This document shows, one piece after another, positions 47,251 through 59,408 of a DNA stretch of 64,000 nucleotides (the first letter of the stretch is position 1; each line of letters starts with the position of its first letter). The notes under the pieces are model-generated. The model saw only the letters and a list, made by a program, of their open reading frames with translations. It had not been told where the DNA came from and did not search any database. Where the stretch lies: NCBI RefSeq assembly GCF_030463565.1, contig NC_134660.1:3857501-3921500 (forward strand). The letters are read 5' to 3'. Position numbers and translations under genes: made by a program. Source of the stretch: Pelecanus crispus (Eukaryota > Chordata > Aves > Pelecaniformes > Pelecanidae).

Positions 47251-47334
47251 GGCTCAAATTGATAGCCACACGGCTCGCACTGATAGCAACGCGGCTCGCA
47301 CTGATAGCTGCGCGGCTCGCACCGATAGCTGCCA
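47251..47334 (+). repeat. 21-bp minisatellite, 4 copies
   Basis: Units begin at 47251, 47272, 47293 and 47314 with the pattern GGCTCGCACTGATAGCNNCGC. The first copy is the most diverged. The CG content of the units is higher than that of the surroundings. The unit length is a multiple of three, so one frame stays open across it (a seven-residue repeat, ARTDSCA-like). No other sign of coding exists. Confidence 0.9.
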
Positions 47335-47720
47335 CTCAGGAATCTGGGGTGTGACGCTGATCTTAGCATCTGGAAATCCTGATCCACTTTTGGAAGTGAG
47401 TGTCTCTCACAGCTCCTTTTCTACTCTTCATGTGCATTTCCATGTAATAGAATTATGACATAGTGCAGCGTTTGCTACACAGACCTAGTTCTAGCATTTG
47501 CAAATATTGTAAAAAGTTCATGTGTGCACGCCTTTACGTGTATGTATACATACAAATGAAAAAGAGCCTGGTTAGCATGAAGCCAGTTTTTTGCCTTAAG
47601 GACAGGAACCTTATTTTGATGTCATTTTACCTTAGCAAAATATAAAAGGGAATCTGGTCCATGGTGCTTAACAGTAGATTGCAAGCAATGCTTTAGGTGT
47701 GGCACTTGTGCCAGGAGAGC

Positions 47721-48056
47721 GGGTGCTAGTGACTGGGGACTGCCTTGTACATCCAATTCCACGGGTGTTAGTGACTGGGGACTGCCTTGTACATCCAATT
47801 CCATGGGTGTTAGTGACCAGAGACTGCCTTGTACATCCTATTCCACGGGTGATAGTGACTGGGGACTGCCTTGTACATCCTATTCTGTGGGTGCTAGTGA
47901 CTGGGGACTGCCTTGTACATCCAATTCCACGGGTGTTAGTGACCGGGGACTGCCTTGTACATCCTATTCCACGGGTGTTAGTGACCGGGGACTGCCTTGT
48001 ACATCCTATTCTGCGGGTGCTAGTGACCGGGGACTGCCTTGTACCTCCTATTCCTG
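47721..48056 (+). repeat. 42-bp minisatellite, 8 copies
   Basis: Eight head-to-tail units start at 47721, 47763, 47805, 47847, 47889, 47931, 47973 and 48015. Each unit has the form GGGTGNTAGTGACYGGGGAC, then TGCCTTGTACATCCNATTCC and two more bases. Spacing is exactly 42 bp throughout with only base substitutions, and variants alternate between units (CACGG, CATGG, CTGTGG, CTGCGG). Because 42 is divisible by three, frames on both strands stay open and predict 14-residue repeats. These are most likely by-products of the tandem array. Confidence 0.95.
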
Positions 48057-51000
48057 CATCAATGCCTCCTGCAGTATTGGAGCTTGGTAATTCATGTGTT
48101 TTGTCTTCCCTAGCTATGCAGCCTGTGCATTCTGAAATCAGGGAATGTTTTTCCAAATTAACATTAGCAGATGTGTAGACTTTACTTTTCCATAAACATA
48201 TCGCAGATATGAAATAAACCACTTGTATCTGTGCGGTCTGAGGTAGGTGCCAGGAAACTCAGGAGGAGCTGTTTGTGTGGAAGCCTTGGCAGCAGCCATG
48301 AGGTTTGTGTCTGAGCATTTTCAAAAAGCAGCAGTGAGATAGCACCTCAAGACGTGCATTTCCAATAGCAAAAATACAGTGGCTGACTAAGGAGGCTTGG
48401 AATCAGTCACTGCATGAAAAAGAAAATGAGATCCCCAGTAGACAATGCAAAAACTCAGTGTTGTGATATAGAGAAAAGAGTGAGAAGGAAGTGGCAGCTA
48501 AATCATTGCTTCCCCTCGAGCAGCAGCCTTTCCAAAGTCACCATGGCACTTACACAAAGAGGGTCTTTTAGAAATACATGCACAGCTTAATCATTTTCAC
48601 AGTTGTTAAAAACACTTCCCAGTATTCTTAAATGCCAAAAGGAAAAAAAAAAAAAAAAGGCACTATAAAAAAAGCAAACCTTCTCCTGTGTAATTAAATA
48701 GCAAGCAAAAAATTTTATGTTCTCAGAAAAAAAAAGTAGATGCTAAGTACATCTTCTCTCCTTCCAGTGACAGGCTCCTGACTCAACTCGCTCTGCAATT
48801 AAATCTTGTAAAGCCCTCAAGCTGGTGGCAGCACAAAATACCCTCTCTGAGGGCACTAAGTGCCTTTCACAGCGTGAGGCTTTGGTTTTTCTTGGAAGTG
48901 CCAGAATGTTTAACCTGCTTTTCTTTTGTTATTTTATTCTGTTATTATTTTATATTTATACCGTACAGCCCTAACTGCCTTCACTGGGCTGGGATTTTTT
49001 AGTCCCATACATGAAGAGCTTGCAGCCTGCAAGTTTTTTACGATGTACCTGCTGACTCTATTTTACTGTGTTTTGCATTTGGTATAATTTATCTACAGAG
49101 AAGGGACTGCTTTAAATATCTGTTATTTGTAACAGATGAGTGCTATGACCTCCATGACTAAAACTACTTTAAATGTTCCAGCTGGTTTTAGACCTTTCAA
49201 ATTTGTCTACCTGACTAGAATGAAATTTAACTTTTAATAGTGGCAACATATTGATGTGTGTGACAGTATGAAAAAGACACAAAAAGGCAACACTGTATGT
49301 ATGGGTCTTTTTTTTTTTTTTTTTTGGTCCAAGGGTAAATCCCACTGCTGTATTATTTAGTATTTAAAATACATTTATTCAATGCACTCCTGTAAGGCAA
49401 TAACTGATTGTTCAGCTTCTCAACCAAAGCATGGCCAGGGGCTTTTTCTTCTTTTCTTTAGAAACAGTCAAATGAATCAGGCCTGCAAGTGCAAAGTTTT
49501 TTTTTCCTTTTCTTTCTTTTTTCTTTTTTTCCAGTTAGAAAGCATAGATCCATTTTATGGTTGTTGATACACCTTTTCATATCCTCACATTCTCTGTGAT
49601 TCTTAACCGTGGGCAAGAGAGCATGCTATAATTTTCTTCCTGCAGTTGCCATCAGAAAAATACATCAATGTCTACACTTTTTTCCTGAAAATTAAAATGT
49701 AAAATACTGAATATGTTAAGGAAGAGAGCTATATTTGTTAATATAATAATAAAAGAAGACTAAAGAAACAGCCTACCTGGTACCTGTGTAGAGTTTAGTA
49801 TCACATCTGAATAAAAAGATTTTGAAATAACACTGCTAAGTGCTGATTTACTACAAACTATGTCCAAAAGGATGTGTAGGGGTTTTTTAAGGTAAACCAT
49901 GTACTTGGCCTTGTCCTCAACTGCTTGCAAAAAATGTAATTGAAATGAAGTAAAAGGATAGAGCTCAGCTTAAACCAACTGACAAGTTAATCCTTGTTTA
50001 CTCATATTCTAAGAGTTTATTAAGCTTAAGCATTAAATCCAAATATTCTTACCTGCTATGGATGCCAAGATTATTTTTGAGAGATTAAATGTTACTGAGA
50101 ATTCTGAGTTTTGTCTCTCAAGAGATGTAACTCTTGCCTATGTATGTAACAGGACTAAAATGGCTGATGCTTGGTTCTGCAAACCGTCATTAATTCTACA
50201 TTCACTGGTACCGCGGCAGCGCTCTCCAGGAGCGCAGCGTGTGGACATACAGCTGAGCCTAGCAGACAGCTTTTGGCTTCTGAAGAACATGGGTCTTGCT
50301 TAATCTCTACATCCTGTGAACTGCACAGAAGTCCATTCTATAGACTAGAAAGAACAGAGCGTGAGTAGAAAGGGTTCTGAGAGTGCAACAGAAGTTATTT
50401 AAGAGCACTGACTTTAAAATGGGATTCTCCACCATATTTCTGATGTGAAGGGGGTGACGATGTAAGCTAGCATGGAGAAGGTTAGATACAGCTATCATAG
50501 GAAAGGATGCTCTTTGACAACTAGGGAATAATGGTCCATAGAATTCCACACTGATGAAGCATTTTGTAAGATTTTTTAATTTTACTTTGGAACATGTCAT
50601 ATTTGGCATTTTTTTTGATACCTAAGTAATCAGAAGAAAGCTTTTTCAAGCTTTTTCAATTTGCAGACACCTGGAAATTTCCAGTGGAGGGGTACTCTCC
50701 TGTGTAGTGAACATATTTGATATAGGGTCATTTTTCTCAGCTTCCAGACCACCCCCCTTAGAAGTAGTCTCCAGAGTCGAGGTGTTCATAGCTCATGACT
50801 CAAGAAATCATCTGAATTTTTTTTTCTGTTAAGTGAATTTCTTGAATGTTAACTCATTTTAAATTGTCAGGTGCTGCAGATGTGAAGAATCCTTCCATCA
50901 TTACTGCTAAATGTGTTTCTTTTTGCTGATTAGTATGGCTTTTCTGGCCTTCCATAAGTAGAAAGATCTTTTTTTAAACTGCGTGAATGTAATCTGGGTG

Positions 51001-52029
51001 CGTGTCCTTTAAATTCTGTCTTAGGATCCAGATGTCAAAAATCAGTACACTGAAACCCATATTGGTTGCAGTTTTCTCTTGGACATGATTTTCTTCTTAG
51101 TTATGTTTTGGTTTGTTTTTTTTTTTTTTAAAAAAAAAGTTTCCTGGACCAGCTTCTCATCAGATTTGTGTGTGAGGTCTCACTGAACAGCCAGTCCAAA
51201 TATGTTTTTAGTATACCTGCCGTTGCCCCAAAGACCACCCATAAACTTTCTATAAGTCGTCAGGGGGTTTTACATGAATGCACTTAGGCACGTGTCACTT
51301 CTGCTGCTCTTGGGCCTTCTATTTGCCTTCTAAATAGCAGAGCATTCTGTAATATATATTAAAAGTTACATTTTCACTGTTTGCAGAGAAATACAAGTAA
51401 ATTCAAAGTCATTGGGTATAACATCTGTATGTAACATGTACTTCAAAATAATAGTGGTGTATTTCAGTAAATACAGGGTGATGGTACTCGTGACTAAGAC
51501 AGAATTACATATTTGAGAGCTTTGTAGTGTAAAAGTGAATTGGACATGGACTGAATTTATTGCTCATGCAGGCTGTCTGTTCAGACTATGCTACAAATCA
51601 CTTGCATACACATCTGATGGCCGCTTTGAGGTTCCAAGCATCCCAAAACAATGAAAAACTAGCTAAAATCCTTAAATTCTAGACAGACAGCATTTCCAAC
51701 TAGGAAGAAAGGGACATGCTTGAAGATACGATGCTTAAATTCTGAAATTATGCCCGTTTTCCCAGTAAGGATATGCTATTCACTAATTCCTGTCACTGAA
51801 CTATGCTCCACTGAACGCTTGCATTTATTAACACTTTTCACTCCACAAAGTACTGTTGTTCTCTTCTTGTTGCAAGTGCAATTCCAAAGAATAATCCTTA
51901 TGAGTGATCGTTAGCCATATTAGCGATGTTAATGACAAAACTAACTCTAGAAAAATGTATGTTTTAAAATTACTGGGACTATTTCTGGCTCCTAGGAGGA
52001 CCCTGGACACATCTGATTTGAAGATTAAT

Positions 52030-52310
52030 TTATTCAGAGGCCCATATTAATTGATGAGCAGGCTGAAATTCCACATGCATTCTCTCAATTCATCGGAAGT
52101 CTGTGCAATTGTCTGTCCTCTCTCTCCCCTCAATAATGATTTCCTGATAGCGTTACTTTTGTTTCTAGACACACAGAAATTCACCATGAGTGAAAACTTT
52201 CTGGGTCTGAGCACCACCCTTAATCTGAAGAACAATTTTAGAAGAAAACTATCACTTTTAAAACTAACTTCTCCTGCTAATTTGACTAGAAAAAAATAAG
52301 GCCCTGCAAA
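52030..52310. promoter_or_regulatory. Candidate noncoding regulatory region
   Basis: Repeat-free sequence with CATATTAATTGATGAGC, CTCAATTCATCGG, GTGCAATTGTC and CAATAATGATTTCCTGATAG. It is homeodomain-like and POU-like in composition and lies about 7 kb downstream of the SOST coding end. Proposed from pattern only. Confidence 0.2.
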
Positions 52311-52589
52311 TAGCAAAACCCTCCAAATGGGAGAGTAATTACCTTAAATTAAGCCTTATTTCTGGTTATAAAAAAAAAAAAAAAACAACAACCACCCAAT
52401 TCTAAAAGCATGTTGTGCAGACTGGAAGCATTAGAGTTAAATACTGGCCATTTCATAGTGAAAGGGAAGGAAATAGAGAGGAGGAAGGAAGGAAGAAGAG
52501 ATTAGAGAATCCGACAGATGTAAATAGTCTCAGAGGAGCCACTATGTCCCAAGGCCTCTCCTAAGGGAAGTTTTTACACCAAAGAATCT

Positions 52590-52800
52590 GGTAGCCTGAA
52601 TGAAGAATGACATCACTTATTTATTTAGCCAGAGCTGAGATGTTTTCTTAAGACATTGAAATAACCTTACGCCACAAGCATTAAATTGTTGGCAAAGTGA
52701 TAAAGATGTCTGTTTAATTTAGGGGCTTGATAACCACGAAATAAATACACTTTTATTCCTTGGTTTGAGAGTATATTTAAATTGCCTGGAAAGCCATGAA
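52590..52800. promoter_or_regulatory. Candidate noncoding regulatory region
   Basis: It contains TGACATCACTTATTTATTTA, a GATAAAGATGTCTGTTTAAT block and TTGATAACCACGAAATAAAT (GATA and RUNX-like ACCACG words). It is AT-rich and repeat-free, and directly precedes the 40-bp minisatellite. Activity is unproven. Confidence 0.2.
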
Positions 52801-52920
52801 CAAGAAAGCTCGAGTCTGAAGGTTAATACTACAAACAGCCTGATGTGGGAGTCTTCCGTAGGGAGATGCATGCCTTCGGACTTGTAACTCAGTCAAGGAG
52901 TTGGGGCTGCTTCCCTTTGA

Positions 52921-53327
52921 GATGAAAATGATGGCATTACCCTTATGGACACCGAGCACAGACCAAAATGATGGCATGAGCCTTATGGACACCGAGCACA
53001 GACCAAAATGGTGGCATTATCCTTAGGGACACCGAGCACAGACCAAAATGATGGCATGAGCCTTATGGACACCGAGCACAGACCAAAATGATGGCATTAG
53101 CCTTAGGGACACCGAGCACAGACCAAAATGGTGGCATTACCCTTAGGGACACCGAGCACAGACCAAAATGGTGGCATTATCCTTAGGGACACCGAGCACA
53201 GACCAAAATGGTGGCATTATCCTTAGGGACACCGAGCACAGACCAAAATGGTGGCATTATCCTTAGGGACACCGAGCACAGACCAAAATGATGGCATTAG
53301 CCTTAGGGACACCGAGCACAGACCAAT
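52921..53327 (+). repeat. 40-bp minisatellite, 10 copies
   Basis: Ten exact-length 40-bp units start at 52921 and recur every 40 bases to 53281, followed by a 7-base partial copy. The unit reads GACCAAAATGRTGGCATTAN, then CCTTAKGGACACCGAGCACA. The units fall into variant types (ATG versus GTG; TTAT, TGAG, TTAG or TTAC; TATGG versus TAGGG) arranged in blocks. This is as expected from unequal exchange or slippage. Since 40 is not divisible by three, no frame persists. A CR1 fragment follows about 260 bp later. Confidence 0.97.
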
Positions 53328-53584
53328 GTTTCCATGGCCAGCTGTACAAATTCATAACAAAGGGACAGTTTCAATCTAAAGCGCTAGCGCCAGAGTGTCG
53401 TGACAGCCCCACCTGGGTCAGTTGTTAGAATCTGAGTAGCCAGTATGTGGCAAGAAAGCGATTCACAACACACTCTGGATGTTCATGGCACCAGCACGAA
53501 CCAGTCAGGGAGAAGCAGGGCTGGGATGGATTACAAGCTCAGATACTAAAGTGTTCAAAATGGCACCACGCTGAGCGGTGCGAT

Positions 53585-54300
53585 GATGCTCTAGGGGGAA
53601 GGGATGCCACCCAGAGGGACCTGGACAGGTGGAGAGGTAGGCCCCAGTGAACTTCATGGAGTTCAACAAGGCCAAGGGCAAGGCCCTGCACCTGGGCCGG
53701 GGCAATCCCAAACACGGGTACTGGCAATGAGCGGGTTGCGAGCAGCCCTGCAGAGAAGGACGCGGGGTGGATGAAGAGCCGGACATGAGCCGGCAATGTG
53801 CGCTGGCAGCCCAGAAAGCTGAGCGAATCCTGGGCTGCATCCCCCGCAGCATGGGCAGCGGGGCGAGGGAGGGGATTCTGCCCCTCTGCTCCGCTCTGGG
53901 CAGACCCCCCTGCAGCCCTGCGCCCAGCTCTGGGCCCTCGGCACAGGACACGGAGCTGCTGGAGCGGGGCCAGAGGAGGCCACAGAAATGCCCCGAGGGC
54001 CGGAGCCCCTCTGCTGCGGGGCCAGGCTGGGGGGCTGGGGGTGCTCAGCCTGGAGAGGAGGGGGCTGCGGGGAGACCCCATAGTGGCTGTCCAGTGCTTA
54101 ATGGGGGCCTACAGGAAGGATGGGGAGGGACTCTTTATCAGGGAGTCTAGTGATAGGATGAGGGGCAATGGTTTTCAACTGAAAGAGCATAGATTTAGGT
54201 TAGGTATTAGGAAGAAATGTTTTACAGTGAGGGTGGTGAGACACTGGGACAGGTTGCCCAGAAAAGTTGTGGATGCCCCCTCCCTGGAAGCGTTCAATTT
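53585..54300 (+). mobile_element. CR1 LINE fragment missing its 3' end
   Basis: This GC-rich CR1 ORF2 region contains GACCTGGACAGGTGGAGAGG, GAGTTCAACAAGGCCAAGGG, TGCACCTGGG and CAGCCTGGAGAGGAGGGGGC. GGAAGAAATGTTTTACAGTG and TCCCTGGAAGCGTTCAA follow. It stops abruptly at 54300, without the usual 3'UTR and ATTCTATG terminus. Frames are broken; 53798-54457 is a chance open frame through the element. CR1 copies are normally truncated at the 5' end, so loss of the 3' end points to a later deletion or rearrangement. Confidence 0.93.
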
Positions 54301-57300
54301 AGCCATATATTGTGACGCAGTAGAGGTGAGAGAATGTTTTGAAGATTGTCTCTGTGTTCCCTATACTTTTATTTCGGAATTAGCAGGACTTGTGCTGATG
54401 AGTTTTACCTCTACTCGGGTTTTACTGATTAGTTTTATTATCCTCTTTTTACAGTAATAACTTGTCCTCCTGAAAGAGCAGTGAGAGCTTTTAGGATTCA
54501 AAGAAACAGCTAGTTCATGACACAGTGCCAGGAATGGTTAGTGGAGACAGAAGAGTCAGCATTACTTCCTTCCCTTTGGGCTTCAGGCACAGTATGTTTC
54601 TTATACTCTTGTGAGAATAAAATTCATTGTGGCATCAAAAAATACAGAAAAGCACCATATTCCTAATTCAATGAAAAGACAAGGCGGCGTCATGAGCCTT
54701 GTCCATGAAACACTGCAGCTTCATGTCACAACTCTGCAACGTGCGGTGTAAAAACTGTTCCCACAGTTCTGGGAACAGAAGCGAAATGCCCCCCCCTTTG
54801 GATATAACTGGAAAAAACTGTGCAGAATTGTCCTTTGATGGCTCTAAGGCTGAAAGGGGAGCAGTTGCGCCGTTTTGTGTAACCGAGTATCATGAGCTGT
54901 GTTTGCTGCAAGTTCTGCAACTTGTACCAGCTTTATTTTAAACTGCGAGTTATTTTAAAGGTGGAGTTTCATTACTTGCCTATCAAGGGGAGTCGCAGTT
55001 TATTCAAATTTCAGGTTACAGCTCACAGTATATTCAATCCAAACTCAAGCTACATATAAATATGTTCTATGTTAATTTAAGACTTTTGAGCCTGTTTACT
55101 ATAGAAAAGTTGTTCTGTGCGCTCATATACTGCACTAATTCGAGTGAAACAACCTAATTATAAGTTGATGTCATGTGGCTAAAAAAATACATGTTTATTC
55201 CTTCCGTATTTCATGATGCTGACTTTCTCAACCACATTTGCGGAACACACACATGATGTGTTTTCTGGGCCTAGGGCCTCACTGGATAAAGTTATGTTCT
55301 TCATTGTGCAATTTGTAATTATAAAGTTGAACCTCATGCAAAATCTTTGGGGCCTTGTGGATACCAGCAGGCTGTCTGTGCTGCCTGTATGTTTCTCTTT
55401 CACTGAATAATAGCAGAATTGTATTTTTGGCAGAAAAAGAAATAAAGTAGGCGCACTGGCTATTTATTGTAAGTCAGTGAGTATAGTATGGAGAATGCAC
55501 CATGGTTCGTCGTCTGCGTAAGCTGGAAATAAAAATGGGCAACAAATGAGCATTCAAAGCTGATTTGGAGAAATCGTGAATCCCGTCTGAAAAAAGCAAC
55601 TCGATTGTTTTTCTGTGGACTATCCATTATGACAGTTGTTCGGTTGCTGACAGGCAGCTGTCTCCAGCCAAGTGAAGGTAAATTCAGTGACCTGTTACTA
55701 CTTATAGTTCAGTAGCACTTAAATTGCCTCCCATTGTGCTATTTTATTGCAAAAATTACAATGAAGAAATTCGCTTTTGCCTGCAGACTTTATAGTCCTG
55801 AAGAAAAACTATTTAATGCTTCTGTAAAAGGAGCACACAGCAGGTCTCTGCCCTTTGGAGTATTTGTTACTCTGAAAGAGCCTGTCCCAGTCTGTCTTGT
55901 GTCCAGTAATGTTTCACTGGCGTAAGGACAATCTATAAAGTCACCCTGTTTTCAGTTATTTCCTCTGGGTACACTGTCAAGCTTTTTTCTTTGGAAAGAA
56001 CTGGAAGTGTATAGGTTTGGTGGGAAAGACAAACTGAGATTTCCTGCAGACGCTCATTCTCAAACCCCCAGTTGGAGATGGCATCTCCTCTGTACAGCAC
56101 GGCCCTTGAGTCAGAAATAATGCTTTCGGCAAACGCTGACATAGCTTATTAGACCACGAAGTCACACTCTGAATTTCTGTCTTGCTCTAGAGCCCTCTAA
56201 CAAACAGCTGTAAGTAATATGTACTAATCTGAGGCTAAAATCACGTACACCTTTATTAGGGATTTAAAAAAAAAAAAAAAGAGTGAGCATGTGAAAATAA
56301 ATAAATAAATAAACCCAAATGCTCTGTTTGAAAAGAACCCACATGGGGGGAGGCAGGGAATTTAGCAGTCTACCTCTGTAAAACATCCCACATTTTGATT
56401 TTTCCAGCTGCTTGCAGAACACTACTATTTCTTGTTACTCTCCTGATAACAGAAATTGCAAAAGAGGTGGTTGGAGGGGACTGTTTCAGGAACAAGAGTA
56501 CAGAAGACTAAGCGTATCTGCAGACTGCTCATCTAATCCACTTTTAACCTGTGGTAAGAAACCACTGAGAAGCAACTGTAAACAGGATGGGCGTTGAGAG
56601 GAAATATAGCAGTGTAAGTGCCTCAGGACTCCCTGTCCATTGGTGTTCTTGTAAAAGCTTTTATAACACGCAGAGAACCAATCGTTACATTGTAAGTCAG
56701 AAAATGGCAAGATTCTGAATGGCAGCTTAACAGCAGGGAACTTTGCACTTTTGGTAGAAGAGAACTGTGTGGGAGGATTGGGGTTTTTTTGGAAGAGGAT
56801 GTCTTTAAGGTGAAACATTTGGGAGAAAGACAGTACCGGTTCACCTGCAGCAGGCCCTATACTTCTGAACTGCCTGGAATCCAGCATGAAGTCTCAGATA
56901 AAGTGGAGTAAGGCTTTTTCACTGGCTTATCACAGTCAACATTTTAAAACCAATATTCCAGTAACTTTAGATGTCAGTGAGACTGTGGAATAGCTTTTCA
57001 GAGGAACTGAACAACTTTTCTTACTTAAGAAGTACTTGCAGGTGTTCATGCTGATTTCCAAAAATTAAGCTCCAAGTGCCAAATTCATAAAGTCAAAGGT
57101 AAGTCTGGAAAATGTTGTCACAGGTATGACAACCGTCTGTATTAGGTTTTCATATGAGGTATCGAGTAATAGTAGTGAAATGACACCTTATCTACTGGCT
57201 GTCTTGAAAAAGCTGTTCATCTTTACAGCTGTAGTGAAAGACCTGCGTGCTACGTGCAGTCCAAGCTCAGTTTTCCCTGACTTCATTGGAAAATGTCTTT

Positions 57301-57849
57301 GTTTCTTAAGGAACATGGCCTTACAAATGAAAATGGGCATAGGTCTACAATATCAAATTGTTAAAAAGTTTAACTCTTGCTTGGCAGCACTTACAAGGGG
57401 ATTCCACACTTCTTTCAATGAGAGAAATCTGAAGCAATCGGATTTCGATCAAGAAATCTTGATCGACAGCTCACAGACTTCTTGTTTTCTTTGGTGGCTT
57501 TATCAGGTTGTGAACATATGAATCAGGAAATGTCACTGGGAGTAGGAGGAAAATGGAAATCGGCTGCGTTTTTCTTCCCCATAGGAAGTAGAAATGAGAA
57601 TATTGAAATAGTTCTGAGCTCTACGTCTGCCCAGGAAGACTTTTTCCATGAGAAATATTGTGCACTGGAGCAAGAACTTCTTGCAGGATGGAGTTTCTGT
57701 AGAGATGTGTGGGTTATTGATTGACAATTAAGGACCCTGACATTCTCTATCACAGAAATTGAAGTCAACACCCTGACTGTTCTGTAATTCACTGGCTTTG
57801 CAGCAAATCAGCTTTATACTATAGCTGAAAATCAATGAGTCTTCCTATA
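54301..57849. other. Intergenic downstream of SOST
   Basis: No gene is recognised. It contains an A run at 56263-56280 and an AAATAAATAAATAAATAAA run at about 56296-56314. Open frames of up to 133 codons (for example 56486-56887 minus and 57126-57521 plus) have no recognisable domains. Confidence 0.5.
56263..56314 (+). repeat. Poly(A) and (AAAT)n simple repeats
   Basis: A run of about 17 A bases lies close to four AAAT-type tetramers. There is no associated element body. Confidence 0.8.
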
Positions 57850-59408
57850 ATTAATCATTGTTTCTACTTTATTAACAATGTATTTAAAATTAAAAATAAC
57901 AGACTAATATTTTAAAAGCAGTATTACTTGTCATTCTCTACAAGGAAAAACATTGCATAAATAATTTCTGAGAAAAAAATAAATATGTAATTCACTCTCT
58001 GAAACAATACCTTTTCTCTCTAGGTTCTGGTCCCACATAAAATAATTGCAAAATCTATCAACATTGCAAATTTCCATAGTTTATATGATTTCAGCATAAA
58101 CTCTACATAGAAAATGAGAACAGTGAGGAACTCTCTTCATCCCAAACTGTGTTCATCTGATACTAGGCTTAGCACTTCTACAGGATATATACAGCATGTG
58201 ATGATTCACGTTCTAATAATATTCTTTAATGTAAAACCACAAACATTAGTCTGAATGTTGAGAAGCTAAGTAAAGGAAAGTTGCTGTCAAACTAAAGACT
58301 TACCAAAGTTGCGCATACCAAAGACTTTTCTAGAGGAACTCATGACTTTAAAATTAGCAGAGGCTCACTTTTAATGCAGAACCAGCACCTTACTCCCAGA
58401 ACTTGGCTTGCACAGTCTTAGCACTACGAAGTGTGTGGCCAGATAATCCAAACGCTACAGAACAGAAAATGTAAATTGAGATATCTGAGCTGATACTAAA
58501 GTCAATTGTGTTCTAGGAAATAAGGACTAAGCAGTATCTTTTATGTTCAATTATGCATATCGTTAGCTGTTTACAGGACAAACATCAGTGAGGTTATCTG
58601 GTTTGAGAGGAGCATCCATTTCATAAATCTGCTCCACTTAGTAGAATTTGTTTAGTTGTTCCTAAAACAAATCATTGTCCCTAAAACAAATCATTGTCCC
58701 TAAAACGAATATGGGTTTAGTTGTCAAATCTTGGTTTTGCATCTGTTGATCCTTCAGTCTTTTAATTAAAAGTATGAAATAGATTTGTCACACTTTTGTT
58801 TTGAAAACACGAGTGTCGTATTTTGATTTTTGTGTTTTCGAGGAAACAAATGGGGCATGAGGACATCTGACAGGATGTTAATGTCCCAACAATTTGACTT
58901 CAGTCACCATAACTGTTGAAATCCCTGCTATCACTAACTTTCTACAACTCGTTCAGAGAGTGGTGTCTCTCCTGGTGCTTCCCTAATGGCATGCTTGTCC
59001 TGCATCACGGCACTTATAAAAGTGGGGAAGGGATCTCAGTGTTCTTTTCACATGAAGTGAGTAGAATGACTTCTAACAAAGTGTGATTGTCACCGTAACA
59101 GCTTCACTTTCCTCTGCCTTCCTACTTGTACAAGCCACATGACCTCACATGAATCTCCAAGGTGTACCTCTCCTCTCAGACTGAATTTAGGTGTTGCTAC
59201 CTCCAGCTCGGTTTATCTCGTTCTCTTATCAGACCATAACTGCTATAATCTGATAGATTTTTGACTATGTGAGCCTTTGACCCAGCTTAGCAGAAGGAAT
59301 TGGAACCTACTGCAGTCAGAACGTCATGCTGTGGCCTGACATGTGAGTGCCATTTGATGTTTTGTAAAATATCCAGAGCTGCTAGGCTGTATCACTCAGA
59401 GCCACCTT
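57850..59408 (-). other. SOST: Probable SOST 3' untranslated region
   Basis: About 1.55 kb of AT-rich, interspersed-repeat-free sequence follows the SOST stop codon. On the minus strand an AATAAA hexamer at 57873-57868 would place cleavage near 57850. This gives a UTR close to the roughly 1.5-kb length of mammalian SOST. A 19-bp tandem repeat lies inside it at 58661-58709. The end point is predicted from the hexamer and length only. Confidence 0.45.
58661..58709. repeat. 19-bp tandem repeat, about 2.6 copies, in predicted SOST 3'UTR
   Basis: Units of CCTAAAACAAATCATTGTC begin at 58661, 58680 and 58699; the third is partial with one change. The first two are identical, suggesting a recent duplication. 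Confidence 0.85.

Larger units (their letters stand above)
48057..52920. other. Intergenic between two minisatellites
   Basis: No gene is supportable. It contains A/T runs at 48642-48658, 49309-49326, 51118-51138 and 52371-52385, and a T/C-rich stretch at 49498-49532. Three AT-rich low-repeat stretches (about 48760-49000, 52030-52310 and 52590-52800) look like possible noncoding regulatory sequence. Confidence 0.5.

Noticed and set aside
47251-48056. CRISPR-like array from regularly spaced repeats
   Set aside because: Units are directly adjacent with no unique spacers, in a vertebrate genome; they are minisatellites.
47699-48222. Repeat protein genes over the 42-bp minisatellite (both strands)
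   Set aside because: Open frames follow automatically from a unit length divisible by three; no signal peptide, splice structure or conserved flanking coding sequence was seen. Kept only as a question.
53798-54457. A 219-codon plus frame
   Set aside because: It lies in a CR1 fragment and continues by chance into unique DNA.
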